NCBI GenBank assembly: GCA_021155195.1 | Contig: JAJNPV010000021.1 | Location: 248,001 to 312,000 of the forward strand | Direction: 5' to 3' | DNA length: 64,000 nt | From: Ohtaekwangia sp. | GTDB taxonomy: Bacteria > Bacteroidota > Bacteroidia > Cytophagales > Cyclobacteriaceae | Shown here: positions 1 to 8,097 of the stretch, piece by piece | Numbering within the stretch: position 1 is the stretch's first letter | Layout of the letters: each line of letters begins with the position of its first letter | Program-made: the position numbers and the translations under genes | Notes under the pieces: model-generated | Databases searched by the model: none | Seen by the model: the letters and a program-made list of their open reading frames with translations, nothing else | What the model was told of the DNA's origin: nothing

Positions 1-115
1 ATCCAAAATCCCGAAGAGATTTATAAATCTCAATCTCATTCAAAGTCACTTTTACTCTACCATTTTTAGTTATTGTGTAAATCCATTTGTCTGTCATTAA
101 TTCCTTATTCTCCAT
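1..115 (-). CDS. 5' end of an unidentified protein, cut by the window edge
   Basis: On the minus strand an ATG at 115 opens a frame that stays open for 38 codons to the window edge. The peptide begins MENKELMTDKWIYTITKNGR and continues with a charged stretch ending in YKSLRDFG. I recognise no certain family. The opening loosely resembles the N-terminus of primase-helicase proteins of Bacteroidota mobile elements (a short strand, a basic segment, then a Y/F-K-x-L segment ending in FG), but 38 residues cannot support that call. If correct, it would fit a mobile element continuing to the left. Confidence 0.4.
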   Translation of the reverse strand, partial: MENKELMTDKWIYTITKNGRVKVTLNEIEIYKSLRDFG

Positions 116-270
116 GGTGGTATCTTTTTTTAAAAATGAACGCTAACCTTTAGCTTGGTTTCATCATAAAAATAGCAATAGTTGCAGTAACTTTAAGTGT
201 GGGAAGGGATCCAAAAATATTTTTCTTTTCAACAATCCTCACCAACCAATGGGTGGGAAAAAGAAAAATA

Positions 271-651
271 CTATTCTGCTTGATTTTTAGCCCCTGTGTC
301 AATCCGTGTACTTGGATACCAACTTGGTATTTGTCGGGGAATCATCGGAATTACCATTAAGAAATTGTAGCCTTGGTGCTTAACAGAAGTTCTGTCGATT
401 ATGGCGTTTCGTTCAATGTCGGTATAGTAAGAGTCGCTCCATTCATCTCTTGAAAGGATTACGACCACGCGACTTTTTTCTTTAAATATTTTACCAAATA
501 CTTCCGGGCCGGATTTTGAGATGATGTGCTCTTGATTATTCTTATAGAAAAATACTTTCAATCCTGGGTTAATGTTGCTTACTAATTTTTTCGCAAAATC
601 AACATCCTGTTTACAAAGAGAGATGGCTATATCAAATTCGAAGTTTAGCAT
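271..651 (-). CDS. Short TIR-domain protein, probably C-terminally truncated
   Basis: The protein (126 aa from the ATG at 651; the frame stays open upstream to a TTG at 714) is almost entirely a TIR fold. FDIAISL is strand A, LKVFFYKNN is strand B with the following loop, KEKSRVVVILSRDEWSDSYY is strand C, and TDIERNAI carries the glutamate at the position of the catalytic Glu of TIR NADases. Related proteins continue after the last strand into a DRYG/VIE-R-type helix and often an effector domain. Here the frame ends soon after PSWYPSTRIDTG, so the C-terminus looks clipped. TIR proteins act in NAD+ cleavage or signalling, often in phage defence. No partner gene (Argonaute, SAVED, Thoeris A) is visible, and the neighbour to the left is cut by the window edge. 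Activity is uncertain. Confidence 0.7.
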   Translation of the reverse strand: MLNFEFDIAISLCKQDVDFAKKLVSNINPGLKVFFYKNNQEHIISKSGPEVFGKIFKEKSRVVVILSRDEWSDSYYTDIERNAIIDRTSVKHQGYNFLMVIPMIPRQIPSWYPSTRIDTGAKNQAE

Positions 652-1012
652 AATCTTTATTACCTGGTAATATTCTTTCTCATTTGAGTTCTTAAATTTA
701 TTTTGAATAATCAAATCTTAGGTTCCAACTTAACTTCTCCAATCCATGAAGACGATCCTATGAATTAGGATGGCATTAATGAAAATTAGGAAACATCCTC
801 TGCTCATGTCAATTAGATTACTTCTTCGCTAAAAAAATTTGTATCTATGAGAACCTGACTATATGTTTTTACTCTTTAGGTCACTTATTATTTGCAAAGC
901 ATTCAGGACCGGACACGCCTAAAATTCGGTAAAATTTTCTTCATACGTTTAGGTTGCAGGAAGAAGTCCGGTTCCTGTTTGTTTGCTATCTTTAAAAAGT
1001 ATTGCCTTGCGA
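652..1012. other. Intergenic region without a recognised gene
   Basis: This holds the possible 21-codon upstream extension of the TIR frame (to a TTG at 714) and then about 300 bp of AT-rich sequence between divergently placed genes. An in-frame TTG at 983 would extend the following small gene by 10 codons; the ATG at 1013 is preferred because its paralogue at 20661 then has the same length. I see no strong terminator or repeat. Confidence 0.4.
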
Positions 1013-1306
1013 ATGACCTCCTACGAAAAGCTGCCTAAGTTGATTGAGCGAATGCAGCACCTTGTCACCTACCTTGATTGCAGAAATGATCTGACTATTC
1101 ACCAACATGTGAACCAATCCTATTACATGCAAAAGATTGTTGAACTGAAAATGCTTCTCCGTCAATCTGAAGAGAGTAACCGAACTCTTGAGACGATAAA
1201 CTCGCGCATCGATAATCACTATAACCTATGCTTTTTACAATGGTACAAGGATGCCCGATGGCTTAACACGTATCAACGCCTAGGACGCACTAAGGCGATT
1301 CTTTAG
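1013..1306 (+). CDS. Small helical protein of unknown function (copy A of a paralogous pair)
   Basis: A 97-residue protein, predicted all-helical and probably coiled-coil (heptad-like L/I spacing through KLIERMQHL and ELKMLLRQ), with no signal peptide or membrane segment. It is clearly related to the 96-aa protein at 20661-20951. Both share the core HxxLxIHQ...QSYYMQK..EL near residues 35-55 and a W-K-D/QxRWL motif near the C-terminus, and they align almost without gaps. Each copy is followed head-to-head at its 3' end by an RteC-like gene on the other strand, intact here and decayed at the second site. I do not recognise the family. The repeated pairing suggests that the two genes move or work together. 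Confidence 0.65.
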   Translation: MTSYEKLPKLIERMQHLVTYLDCRNDLTIHQHVNQSYYMQKIVELKMLLRQSEESNRTLETINSRIDNHYNLCFLQWYKDARWLNTYQRLGRTKAIL

Positions 1307-1328
1307 GTACGCCACACCGTGACTTAAT

Positions 1329-2540
1329 TTAAGCTCTATCTATGTGTTGTATCATGGAAACCAGCATGCTCCGAACTGATGCCTTTGTGCCAGTTTCAAC
1401 GCTGTAGAATTTAGATCGAAAACTTCCATAAGAAATTGCTTCCGAACGCTTGGTGATGACATACCGAACCAGGAAATGGAGTACCTGACTCAGATTATTA
1501 TTGAGTATAAATTTTGTTTCCACAAATACACGGAGAAGATAAGCCAACTGCGAAACTGAAGCTTCAAATTTGAGTTTAAAGCCCGGTAGAAATGAATCAG
1601 AGGACCTATCCGAAGAACCACTACTAAGTTGCTGAAGACGTTCCTGGTAATCAATTTCTTCGGTGATGTAGACATTCAGTTGATCTTTTAGCGGGATTCC
1701 ATTTTGATTGTACCTTATTCCAGGCTTTACTTGCGACTGATTTATTTTCTTCAAGACAAAAGAAAGTTTTTCAATCTTCTCCGCCCTTGTCTCAGACTGA
1801 TCCAAGAGGGATGATATATAGTGGGCATGGTAGGTGAGCACCTTCACCGAATTGTAGTTTATATAATACATGATCTGCCGCAGTTCTTCATTCCAATCCT
1901 GAACTTGTGGCTCTCTTTCAACTAATCTAAACAGTTCTTTTTGAACTTCCTTTGCATACATCACTTTGCGGTAAGTAATCCCTTGATCCGGTTTGCTGTC
2001 AACGATCTTCTTAAGGATATACAAAAACAGATCTACCAAACGTTGATCACTTTCCTTAGTAGTGAAGGCTTTTTGAAGTTTCCTGATATTTGTTCTTGCC
2101 TCTTTGCGCGCGATCTCAATGTAACCCATCGGGGCTTTTGCATCCTGGTCAAAGTATTTTGCGAAGTGACGTTCAACAAACAACAATAGTCCCTCCAGCC
2201 CGGAATAGCACAATCCATAAAATTCTTTCCGTTGTTGATCAGTCGGGTTCTCGCTATTGATGAATAGTGCAGCTTTGTCCATCAACCGGATCAATGCTTG
2301 TTGGTGATATTGAATATAACGTTCAAGATGTCGTTCGTCTTCGAAGGAAAAAACTTCATGAATGAAAGTTTGTTTGATTCTTTCTGCTTCCTTCCTTACC
2401 GCATCTTTTAAGACAATACGTTGCTTCTCATCACGGATCGTCTGATCTCCTGATGAAATGAGTTTTTCCAACTCCTGCAATTCATATCTAACCCCTGAAT
2501 GCATAGCCTGTGAGGCCGGTTGAACGGGCCGGCAATTCAT
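1329..2540 (-). CDS. RteC-like protein with the conserved Bacteroidota C-terminal domain
   Basis: A 403-residue soluble, helix-rich protein. The C-terminal ~90 residues carry the pattern seen in RteC and many related Bacteroidota proteins: FEASVSQLAYLLRVF, then a long helix, then ISYGSFRSKFYSVETGT and a final amphipathic helix. RteC is a regulator of excision of CTnDOT-type conjugative transposons; many proteins with this C-terminal domain are only annotated as hypothetical, so the role here is inferred. The N-terminal 300 residues have no motif I can name. An internal ATG at 2504 is an alternative start. The 3' end lies 22 bp from the convergent small gene at 1013-1306. A decayed copy of its C-terminus lies at 20948-21090. 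Confidence 0.6.
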   Translation of the reverse strand: MNCRPVQPASQAMHSGVRYELQELEKLISSGDQTIRDEKQRIVLKDAVRKEAERIKQTFIHEVFSFEDERHLERYIQYHQQALIRLMDKAALFINSENPTDQQRKEFYGLCYSGLEGLLLFVERHFAKYFDQDAKAPMGYIEIARKEARTNIRKLQKAFTTKESDQRLVDLFLYILKKIVDSKPDQGITYRKVMYAKEVQKELFRLVEREPQVQDWNEELRQIMYYINYNSVKVLTYHAHYISSLLDQSETRAEKIEKLSFVLKKINQSQVKPGIRYNQNGIPLKDQLNVYITEEIDYQERLQQLSSGSSDRSSDSFLPGFKLKFEASVSQLAYLLRVFVETKFILNNNLSQVLHFLVRYVITKRSEAISYGSFRSKFYSVETGTKASVRSMLVSMIQHIDRA

Positions 2541-2578
2541 TTATTGATATTTACTGTCTTATACAGTCTATTCAATAT

Positions 2579-3133
2579 CTACAAACTTGTGCAGTTATTC
2601 CCGGTCAGACTATATCTGTTTTTGCGCAAGTCTATAAATTCGAGATTCATGGAATCCTCGATTGATTTCAGGACTGTGTGCTTGTCTACCTTGTAGAATG
2701 TTGCCGAGAATTCACATTTCAATAATTCAGAATTGTGAACATCCACTTTGATAGAATATTGCCTTTCCAAAATCCTTATAGCATCCACCATTCCGATACC
2801 ATTAAACTGTAAACCATTTGACTTTACCGTCCCGGTATTTCGAAAAATTAAAACAATCGCAGTAGCTATTATCGCAAGTATCACGAAGAAGGCGATATAC
2901 TGAATTTGTCTCTTCTTTCGCTGTTGTTGTTGCATCCGCTGTTTGATCTTTTCAAATCCAGTATCCACTTCTATGTTGTGCTCTCCCTGAGCAGCACATT
3001 CCCATAGCAGTTTAATGTCTTCAAACTCTTCACGGTTAGCCTGACTTTCGGCAACCCATTCGTCCAGTTCATCCTTTTCTAGGGTACTGGCTTCACCCGA
3101 AAGAACTTTGTAAATAGAGGATACTCTGTCCAT
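2579..3133 (-). CDS. Short FecR-like anti-sigma factor lacking the central FecR domain
   Basis: A 184-aa single-pass membrane protein. Residues 1-50 resemble the cytoplasmic anti-sigma segment of FecR proteins (YKVLSGEAS...ELDEWVAES...EFEDIKLLW). A basic stretch (QQQRKKR) precedes the membrane segment at about 78-98, and residues 110-180 resemble the C-terminal STN/DUF4974-type domain (MVDAIRILERQYSIKVDV). Typical FecR proteins are about 300-390 aa and carry a beta-rich FecR domain between the membrane helix and this segment; here it is missing. The gene lies 74 bp downstream of the ECF sigma gene at 3208-3762 on the same strand, the usual FecI-FecR order. It presumably holds that sigma factor at the membrane, but no TonB-dependent receptor follows. 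Confidence 0.75.
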   Translation of the reverse strand: MDRVSSIYKVLSGEASTLEKDELDEWVAESQANREEFEDIKLLWECAAQGEHNIEVDTGFEKIKQRMQQQQRKKRQIQYIAFFVILAIIATAIVLIFRNTGTVKSNGLQFNGIGMVDAIRILERQYSIKVDVHNSELLKCEFSATFYKVDKHTVLKSIEDSMNLEFIDLRKNRYSLTGNNCTSL

Positions 3134-3207
3134 AGTTGTGACTGTCTACATTATTACTCTGAAAGCAGGTATGAATTCCTACTTTAGTTCCGAAATATTT
3201 CTAAAAT

Positions 3208-3762
3208 TTAGTTTTTCAGGTGTCTTCGGAGTCTTTTTTTTGCGCTCGTGAGACTTTTCTCCACCGCTTTGACACCAACTCCAAGCCGTGATGAGATTTC
3301 CTCATTATGCAGTCCTTCGTTAATCTTCATCATCAGGCATTCACGCTCCCTTTTCGGGAATCCGGCAATAATGTCAAGGATTCTCTCTTTCACCTCTGCC
3401 TGAATAATCCGAGTTTCCGCTGACTGTTCTGTAATGCCAACGTGTTGCTCATTTATTAAGTGTATTTTTTGTTCGCTCAAAGCAAGATTGTCATAATAAT
3501 AAGTAATGGACTTATTCCTGACTATCCTTACCAAATAGTGTTGAATTGATCGTTCGTGGTAATTACCAAGTTTCCTCGAATTTTGCCATACATAAGTAAA
3601 AGTATCTTGCACGATATCTTTTGACGCGTCCCTATCGTGAGTCATTTTGAAGGCTATTTTCAAAAGACTTTTGTAATACTGATCGAACAGAATTTTAATT
3701 GCTCTCTTTGGAAAGGAAAGCAGCAACTTTCGAATCTCATGGTTGTTGACATGGTCAGGCAT
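3208..3762 (-). CDS. ECF RNA polymerase sigma factor (FecI-like)
   Basis: A 184-aa ECF sigma-70 factor of the Bacteroidota FecI-like group. Region 2 is seen as LFDQYYKSLLKIAFKMTHDR followed by SKDIVQDTFTYVWQN. Region 4 is seen as FPKRERECLMMKINEGLHNE, ISSRLGVGVKAVEKSL and a basic end (AKKRLRRHLKN), a helix-turn-helix for the -35 region. The ATG at 3762 is preferred to an upstream TTG at 3780. Its likely anti-sigma factor is the short FecR-like protein encoded next. The usual SusC/SusD or TonB receptor target is not adjacent, so the signal and regulon cannot be read from the context. Confidence 0.88.
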   Translation of the reverse strand: MPDHVNNHEIRKLLLSFPKRAIKILFDQYYKSLLKIAFKMTHDRDASKDIVQDTFTYVWQNSRKLGNYHERSIQHYLVRIVRNKSITYYYDNLALSEQKIHLINEQHVGITEQSAETRIIQAEVKERILDIIAGFPKRERECLMMKINEGLHNEEISSRLGVGVKAVEKSLTSAKKRLRRHLKN

Positions 3763-4508
3763 CCAAAATAAGATTTCCAATCTCGCAGACTATGGTGGTA
3801 AACCAAGCCCGCTCGTTGGTATTTAATTAGTTCACATTAACGCAAAAAACGAGCGTGTTATTAAAATAGCTTCATTAATTTAAGACATACTGAGGTAAAA
3901 ATGAAACCCTCGGGCATTGCACTCAGATATTAAGGAATAAACCTTTTGTTCACGCCATGGGATCAATGGTTATTGCCTTTTATTGTAAAGCTGGGTTCAA
4001 TCAAGTTATTTGTTGCTTGATTGTCAAATCTCACAACCGCTCCCCACCCCCATCATTATGCAGAATTTTAAACATAGGAATTAAAATCTCAAAAATGAAT
4101 TCGTTGAACCTTTAGAAATTGCTTTGCCTCTAAAGGATTCTGAGGTAGTCGTGATGAAAAGGAGATAAATAATAATTCCCAACATTTCTCAAATTATGTA
4201 AAAGAAAACCAATAAAGTATAAATCTTCACTCCGGTGATTTTGATCAAGGATGAAAATGGCGCCCCTACCTTATTGATCTCATTTACTCTGCTGGTATAT
4301 TTCAGGTGAGCACACAAGAACGAGAAAGTCATTCAAAAATTTGAAGCACCACTACACCTTCTTTGTGGATATGTATGAAACCCATTCGCTTTGAAAATAA
4401 GATACACCTGAGCAAATTCGTCCATTTCATACCAGATCTTGTTTTCCCATATCTTATTCTGCTATTACGTTATAAATTCTCGGTTTCTATCTGGATAATA
4501 ATCCTTTT
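3763..4508. other. Long intergenic region
   Basis: About 750 bp between the divergent sigma factor gene and the signalling operon at 4585. Around 4235-4315 a short plus-strand frame reads like the end of a PAS-associated domain (ILIKDENGAPTLLISF) and then stops, possibly a remnant of a lost sensor gene. This is weak. No RNA gene, CRISPR or repeat was recognised. The operator-like dyad at 4509-4525 marks its right end. Confidence 0.35.
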
Positions 4509-4525
4509 ATAGGAGTAACTCCTAT
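4509..4525. promoter_or_regulatory. Operator-like dyad, site 1 (ATAGGAGTAACTCCTAT)
   Basis: A perfect 17 bp inverted repeat (eight bases each side of a central A), with its core 60 bp upstream of the ATG of the receiver-kinase gene at 4585. The same core recurs at 14297-14311, 14418-14434 and 17733-17747. A dimeric response regulator is the most likely binder, but this is inference. Confidence 0.65.
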
Positions 4526-4584
4526 CCAATAGATGACGCCTTTAAAAAAAGACTTATAATAGGAATGTTTTAAAAGAGGATTAT

Positions 4585-5709
4585 ATGGAGCGCGAACTGA
4601 AAATTTTAATGCTGGAAGATCGGGAGGAAGATGCTGGATTGGTAGATCGTGCATTAAAAAAAGAAAAGATTCTCTTTTCACGCCTTCGTGTAGATACACG
4701 GGAAGAATTTACACACGCACTGGATTCTTTTAACCCTGATGTGATTCTTTCCGATCATTCCCTTCCGCAATTCAACTCCATCGAAGCATTAAAAATATGT
4801 CAGGGAAAAAAAATTAGCACCCCTTTCATTCTAGTAACAGGTGCAGTTTCGGAAGAATTTGCAGTTAACTGCCTGAAGCGTGGGGCTGATGACTACGTAT
4901 TGAAGTCGAATCTTTCGCGTCTGCCTCTCGCCATCAGGTATGCCTTGCGGCAACATCGCTATGAAAGCAATAGACAGATTCATGAAGAAATGCTGCGAAA
5001 GAAAAATGCTGAACTGACCAAAATGAATAAAGAATTAGACTCTTTCGTATACAGCGCCTCCCATGACCTACGTTCCCCATTAACCTCGATTCTCGGATTG
5101 GTTATCATTGCTAAACTGGATCAGGTTTCCAGCCGTGACACCCTGATAGACTATTTTGAAATGATTGAAAGGAGCGTCCTGAAATTAGATGAGACGCTTC
5201 GAAAAATAATAGACTACTCCCGAAATGCAAGGGGTGAATTAGTCATCGAGGAAGTAGACCTAAGCCAATTGATTCAACACTCGTATGAACAACTAAAATA
5301 CTTGCCAGGATATAATGATATCAAAATACAAACGAATCTCCATGGACATGCCGCTTTGTATTCCGATGCCTACCGACTATCAGTAATACTCGCCAACCTC
5401 ATTTCAAACGCGATTAAGTATAAGGATGAACACAAATCCGATCAATTCATTGAAATCACTGCCAGAATAACTCCCACGTACCTCTTGCTCATTATCCGTG
5501 ATAACGGAATCGGAATTCATGCAGATTATCTTCGAAATGTATTCAATATGTTCTATCGCGCTACAGACCGAAGTCAAGGTGCAGGGTTGGGCCTTTACAT
5601 TGTAAAAGAGATGGTGGAGAAGCTAAGCGGAACAATTGTTATTAACTCGGAGTATGGACAAGAGACATTGATCTCGATTACGATTCCAAATAAATTGTTG
5701 TCAACATAA
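4585..5709 (+). CDS. Response-regulator/histidine-kinase fusion
   Basis: A 374-aa cytoplasmic protein. Residues 1-125 form a receiver domain with the acidic pocket (MLEDREED) and phospho-acceptor Asp57 in DVILSDHSLP; the lysine pocket appears in DDYVLKSN. A helical linker (about 130-150) leads to a HisKA domain with His160 in SASHDLRSPL. An HATPase_c domain follows, with N box (LANLISNAIKY), G1 (DNGIGI) and G2 (GAGLGLYIVKEM). There is no membrane segment, so it probably takes input through its receiver. It is first of three genes (11 bp gap, then an 8 bp overlap) ending in a LuxR-type regulator, and has a dyad operator 60 bp upstream. Confidence 0.9.
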   Translation: MERELKILMLEDREEDAGLVDRALKKEKILFSRLRVDTREEFTHALDSFNPDVILSDHSLPQFNSIEALKICQGKKISTPFILVTGAVSEEFAVNCLKRGADDYVLKSNLSRLPLAIRYALRQHRYESNRQIHEEMLRKKNAELTKMNKELDSFVYSASHDLRSPLTSILGLVIIAKLDQVSSRDTLIDYFEMIERSVLKLDETLRKIIDYSRNARGELVIEEVDLSQLIQHSYEQLKYLPGYNDIKIQTNLHGHAALYSDAYRLSVILANLISNAIKYKDEHKSDQFIEITARITPTYLLLIIRDNGIGIHADYLRNVFNMFYRATDRSQGAGLGLYIVKEMVEKLSGTIVINSEYGQETLISITIPNKLLST

Positions 5710-5720
5710 TCCTACGATAG

Positions 5721-7217
5721 TTGGACTTTTTGAACTCCATCCTGAGTAATATGATTGAGGCTCTTATTGTAACGGATTCGAATGGAAGAGTTCTTTTTTT
5801 TAATGAAGCTGCACGAACACTCAGTAAGGATATTCTTGAGAAACCCATTCAGGAAGGGGACGACTTCATCAGGTTAGTAAGTCCAGATCGCAAAGAGATT
5901 GTAAGGGAAATCATCCAAACCATCAAACTCAGCAAGCAGGCAGAAAAATCTGTTGCACAGTACACCAACCTTCAGGGAACGACACTTCACCTTGAATGTA
6001 ACTATGTGCCGGTAACCGATGTACATAACGAAGTCGCTTTCATACATACATTTATTCGCGACATCACTCCACAAAAGATCTTTGAGATGAAGCTGACCAC
6101 CCAGTCGGCAAACATCGGCAACCTGATCGACAAAGCAAATGCCATCATCATTGGTGTAGATACCAGTGGATACATTACCGAATGGAATCTGTATTGCAGC
6201 AAAGTAACTGGATTTGAAAAGGACGAAGTGTATGCTCAAAAATTTTCCGATATCTTGTTGACAAAAGAGGAGCTCTATTTCGATGACTTGCTCAACAAAG
6301 TATTACTTAATGAATCTGTGATCAACTACGAAATGCCAGTTCGAACGAAGTCGAAAAAGAAAGCCATCTTTCTCTTAAACGGAACCCATCGAACAACCCC
6401 CACACTAGAAGTTACCGGAGTACTTTTCGTGGGGCAGGATATCACAGAATTGTCCCATTATCGCGCCTCATTGGAAAAAAAAGTTCAGGAACGAACCAAG
6501 GAATTGCAACAAGCGTTGCGAAAAGAAAAAGAAGTGGTAGAAATGAAAACGCGGTTCGTATCTATAGCCTCCCATGAATTTCGCACTCCCTTATCCTCTA
6601 TTGAATATGCTGTCAATGCTATCCGAAATCCTACCCAAGCAGGGGATGAAAACGAACGCGCGATCAGACTCAGTAGTATTGACAAGCAAATTAAACACAT
6701 GATGGCATTATTAGATGATGTGTTGACCTACGATAAAAGTGAAGCTGGCAAAATTCAATTAATTATTACTGATATATCCTTGACTGAATTTTTAAATACG
6801 GTCATCGAAGATGTATGCCACAACACCAAGGATACTCACAAAATAAACTATGAAGTTGAACAATTACCAGAGAAAATTGCCACCGATGAAAAATTGCTGC
6901 GTAATGTGCTGATCAATTTATTGACCAACGCAATAAAATTTTCACCAGGTAAACCAGAAATACATCTCACAGTCACGAACGAAGGAAATCAATTGCAAAT
7001 GACGATAAGAGATGAGGGAATTGGAATCCCCGAAAATGAACTGAATAGAATATTTGAAGCTTTTGTGCGTGGAAAAAATACTGCGGCCATTCAGGGAACA
7101 GGCTTGGGTCTTTCCATTGTAAAGAAAGCTATTGAGTTATTAGGAGGTCAGATTCAAGTAAAAAGCCAATTAAATAAGGGAACGATCTTTACAGTAACAA
7201 TCCCATACCATGAGTAA
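5721..7217 (+). CDS. PAS-PAS sensor histidine kinase
   Basis: A 498-aa soluble kinase. PAS 1 spans about 3-118 (SILSNMIEALIVTDSNGRVL), PAS 2 about 125-245 (ANAIIIGVDTSGYITEWN), then a coiled linker (LEKKVQERTKELQQAL). HisKA carries His285 in SIASHEFRTPLSS, and HATPase_c has NVLINLLTNAIKFS, DEGIGIP and GTGLGLSIVKKA. The TTG at 5721, 11 bp after the previous stop, keeps the first PAS helix complete; an ATG at 5751 would clip it. It overlaps the following response regulator by 8 bp, so that LuxR-type protein is its likely partner. The signal is not evident; the PAS domains suggest a cytoplasmic cue. Confidence 0.88.
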   Translation: MDFLNSILSNMIEALIVTDSNGRVLFFNEAARTLSKDILEKPIQEGDDFIRLVSPDRKEIVREIIQTIKLSKQAEKSVAQYTNLQGTTLHLECNYVPVTDVHNEVAFIHTFIRDITPQKIFEMKLTTQSANIGNLIDKANAIIIGVDTSGYITEWNLYCSKVTGFEKDEVYAQKFSDILLTKEELYFDDLLNKVLLNESVINYEMPVRTKSKKKAIFLLNGTHRTTPTLEVTGVLFVGQDITELSHYRASLEKKVQERTKELQQALRKEKEVVEMKTRFVSIASHEFRTPLSSIEYAVNAIRNPTQAGDENERAIRLSSIDKQIKHMMALLDDVLTYDKSEAGKIQLIITDISLTEFLNTVIEDVCHNTKDTHKINYEVEQLPEKIATDEKLLRNVLINLLTNAIKFSPGKPEIHLTVTNEGNQLQMTIRDEGIGIPENELNRIFEAFVRGKNTAAIQGTGLGLSIVKKAIELLGGQIQVKSQLNKGTIFTVTIPYHE

Positions 7218-7881
7218 CGAAAAAATTAGAGTACTATTGGTCGATGACCATAAGTTGATTCGGGATGGAATTGAAGCCATGCTCCTGAACACCAAGGACA
7301 TTGAAATCATTGCTTCCGTTTCATCAGGAGAAGAAGCAATTAACGAAGTACGTCAAAACAAACCCGATGTAATTTTGATGGACATCATGATGGGCGGTAT
7401 GACAGGGGTGGAGGCAACGCGGTGGGTGAAAGAATTTGACCCGGCTGTTAAAGTTGTCCTCGTAACAATGGAAATCAGTAAAGAATATGTTTCAGCGGGT
7501 ATTAAGTCAGGTGTCGATGGATATTTGCCCAAAGATATTGACAAGGACACACTCATAGACGCAGTCAGAACTGTACAAGGTGGTGGTCGTTTCTTTAATG
7601 ATGCTATTATGAAACTGGTATTCGAAGATTTTTATTCCCATGAAAAATTAAAAAGCTCAGATAAGAAGCTGCCCAATGACCTCACCAAACGTGAACATGA
7701 AATATTAAACTTGGTGGCCTCTGGTAAATCCAATAAAGAACTAGCTGAATCTCTCTTCATCAGCATCAAAACAGTAGAAACCCACAAAACCAATATCCTG
7801 GAAAAACTAGGTCTCAAAAACACAACCGAATTGGTCAGATACGCGATAAAAAATAACATCATTTCAATAGACAGTCTTTAA
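7210..7881 (+). CDS. NarL/LuxR-family response regulator
   Basis: A 223-aa DNA-binding regulator. The receiver domain has the acidic pair in LLVDDHKLIRDG, the phospho-acceptor Asp58 in DVILMDIMMGG and a pocket lysine in DGYLPKDI. The C-terminal LuxR-type helix-turn-helix runs from LTKREHEILNLVASGKSNKE through SIKTVETHKTNILEKLGL. Its start overlaps the kinase gene by 8 bp, so the two are probably co-translated. It is one of two NarL-type regulators in this 13 kb signalling region and so a candidate binder of the GGAGTnACTCC dyads. Confidence 0.92.
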   Translation: MSNEKIRVLLVDDHKLIRDGIEAMLLNTKDIEIIASVSSGEEAINEVRQNKPDVILMDIMMGGMTGVEATRWVKEFDPAVKVVLVTMEISKEYVSAGIKSGVDGYLPKDIDKDTLIDAVRTVQGGGRFFNDAIMKLVFEDFYSHEKLKSSDKKLPNDLTKREHEILNLVASGKSNKELAESLFISIKTVETHKTNILEKLGLKNTTELVRYAIKNNIISIDSL

Positions 7882-8097
7882 ATTTCTCAGGGTTTACCCC
7901 GACTCGTCAGGTAAGACCATCTTTGCATCTAAGGGTCAACACCTATGCAGCTCCGTGAAAAAAAAAATAGTTTTCGCTGTAGAGGCCTTGCAAAAATCCT
8001 CTGCCATCCCGCAGGAAGGTTATTTCTCTGCTTGCTCCTTATTTTTTTGAAATCAGAATTGCCCTGAAGGATTCGCCTTTGGGATCCCTCACCTTTG

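Noticed and set aside
4235..4315. PAC-like peptide ILIKDENGAPTLLISF
   Set aside because: Too short and followed at once by unrelated sequence and a stop; kept only as a weak remark in the intergenic entry.
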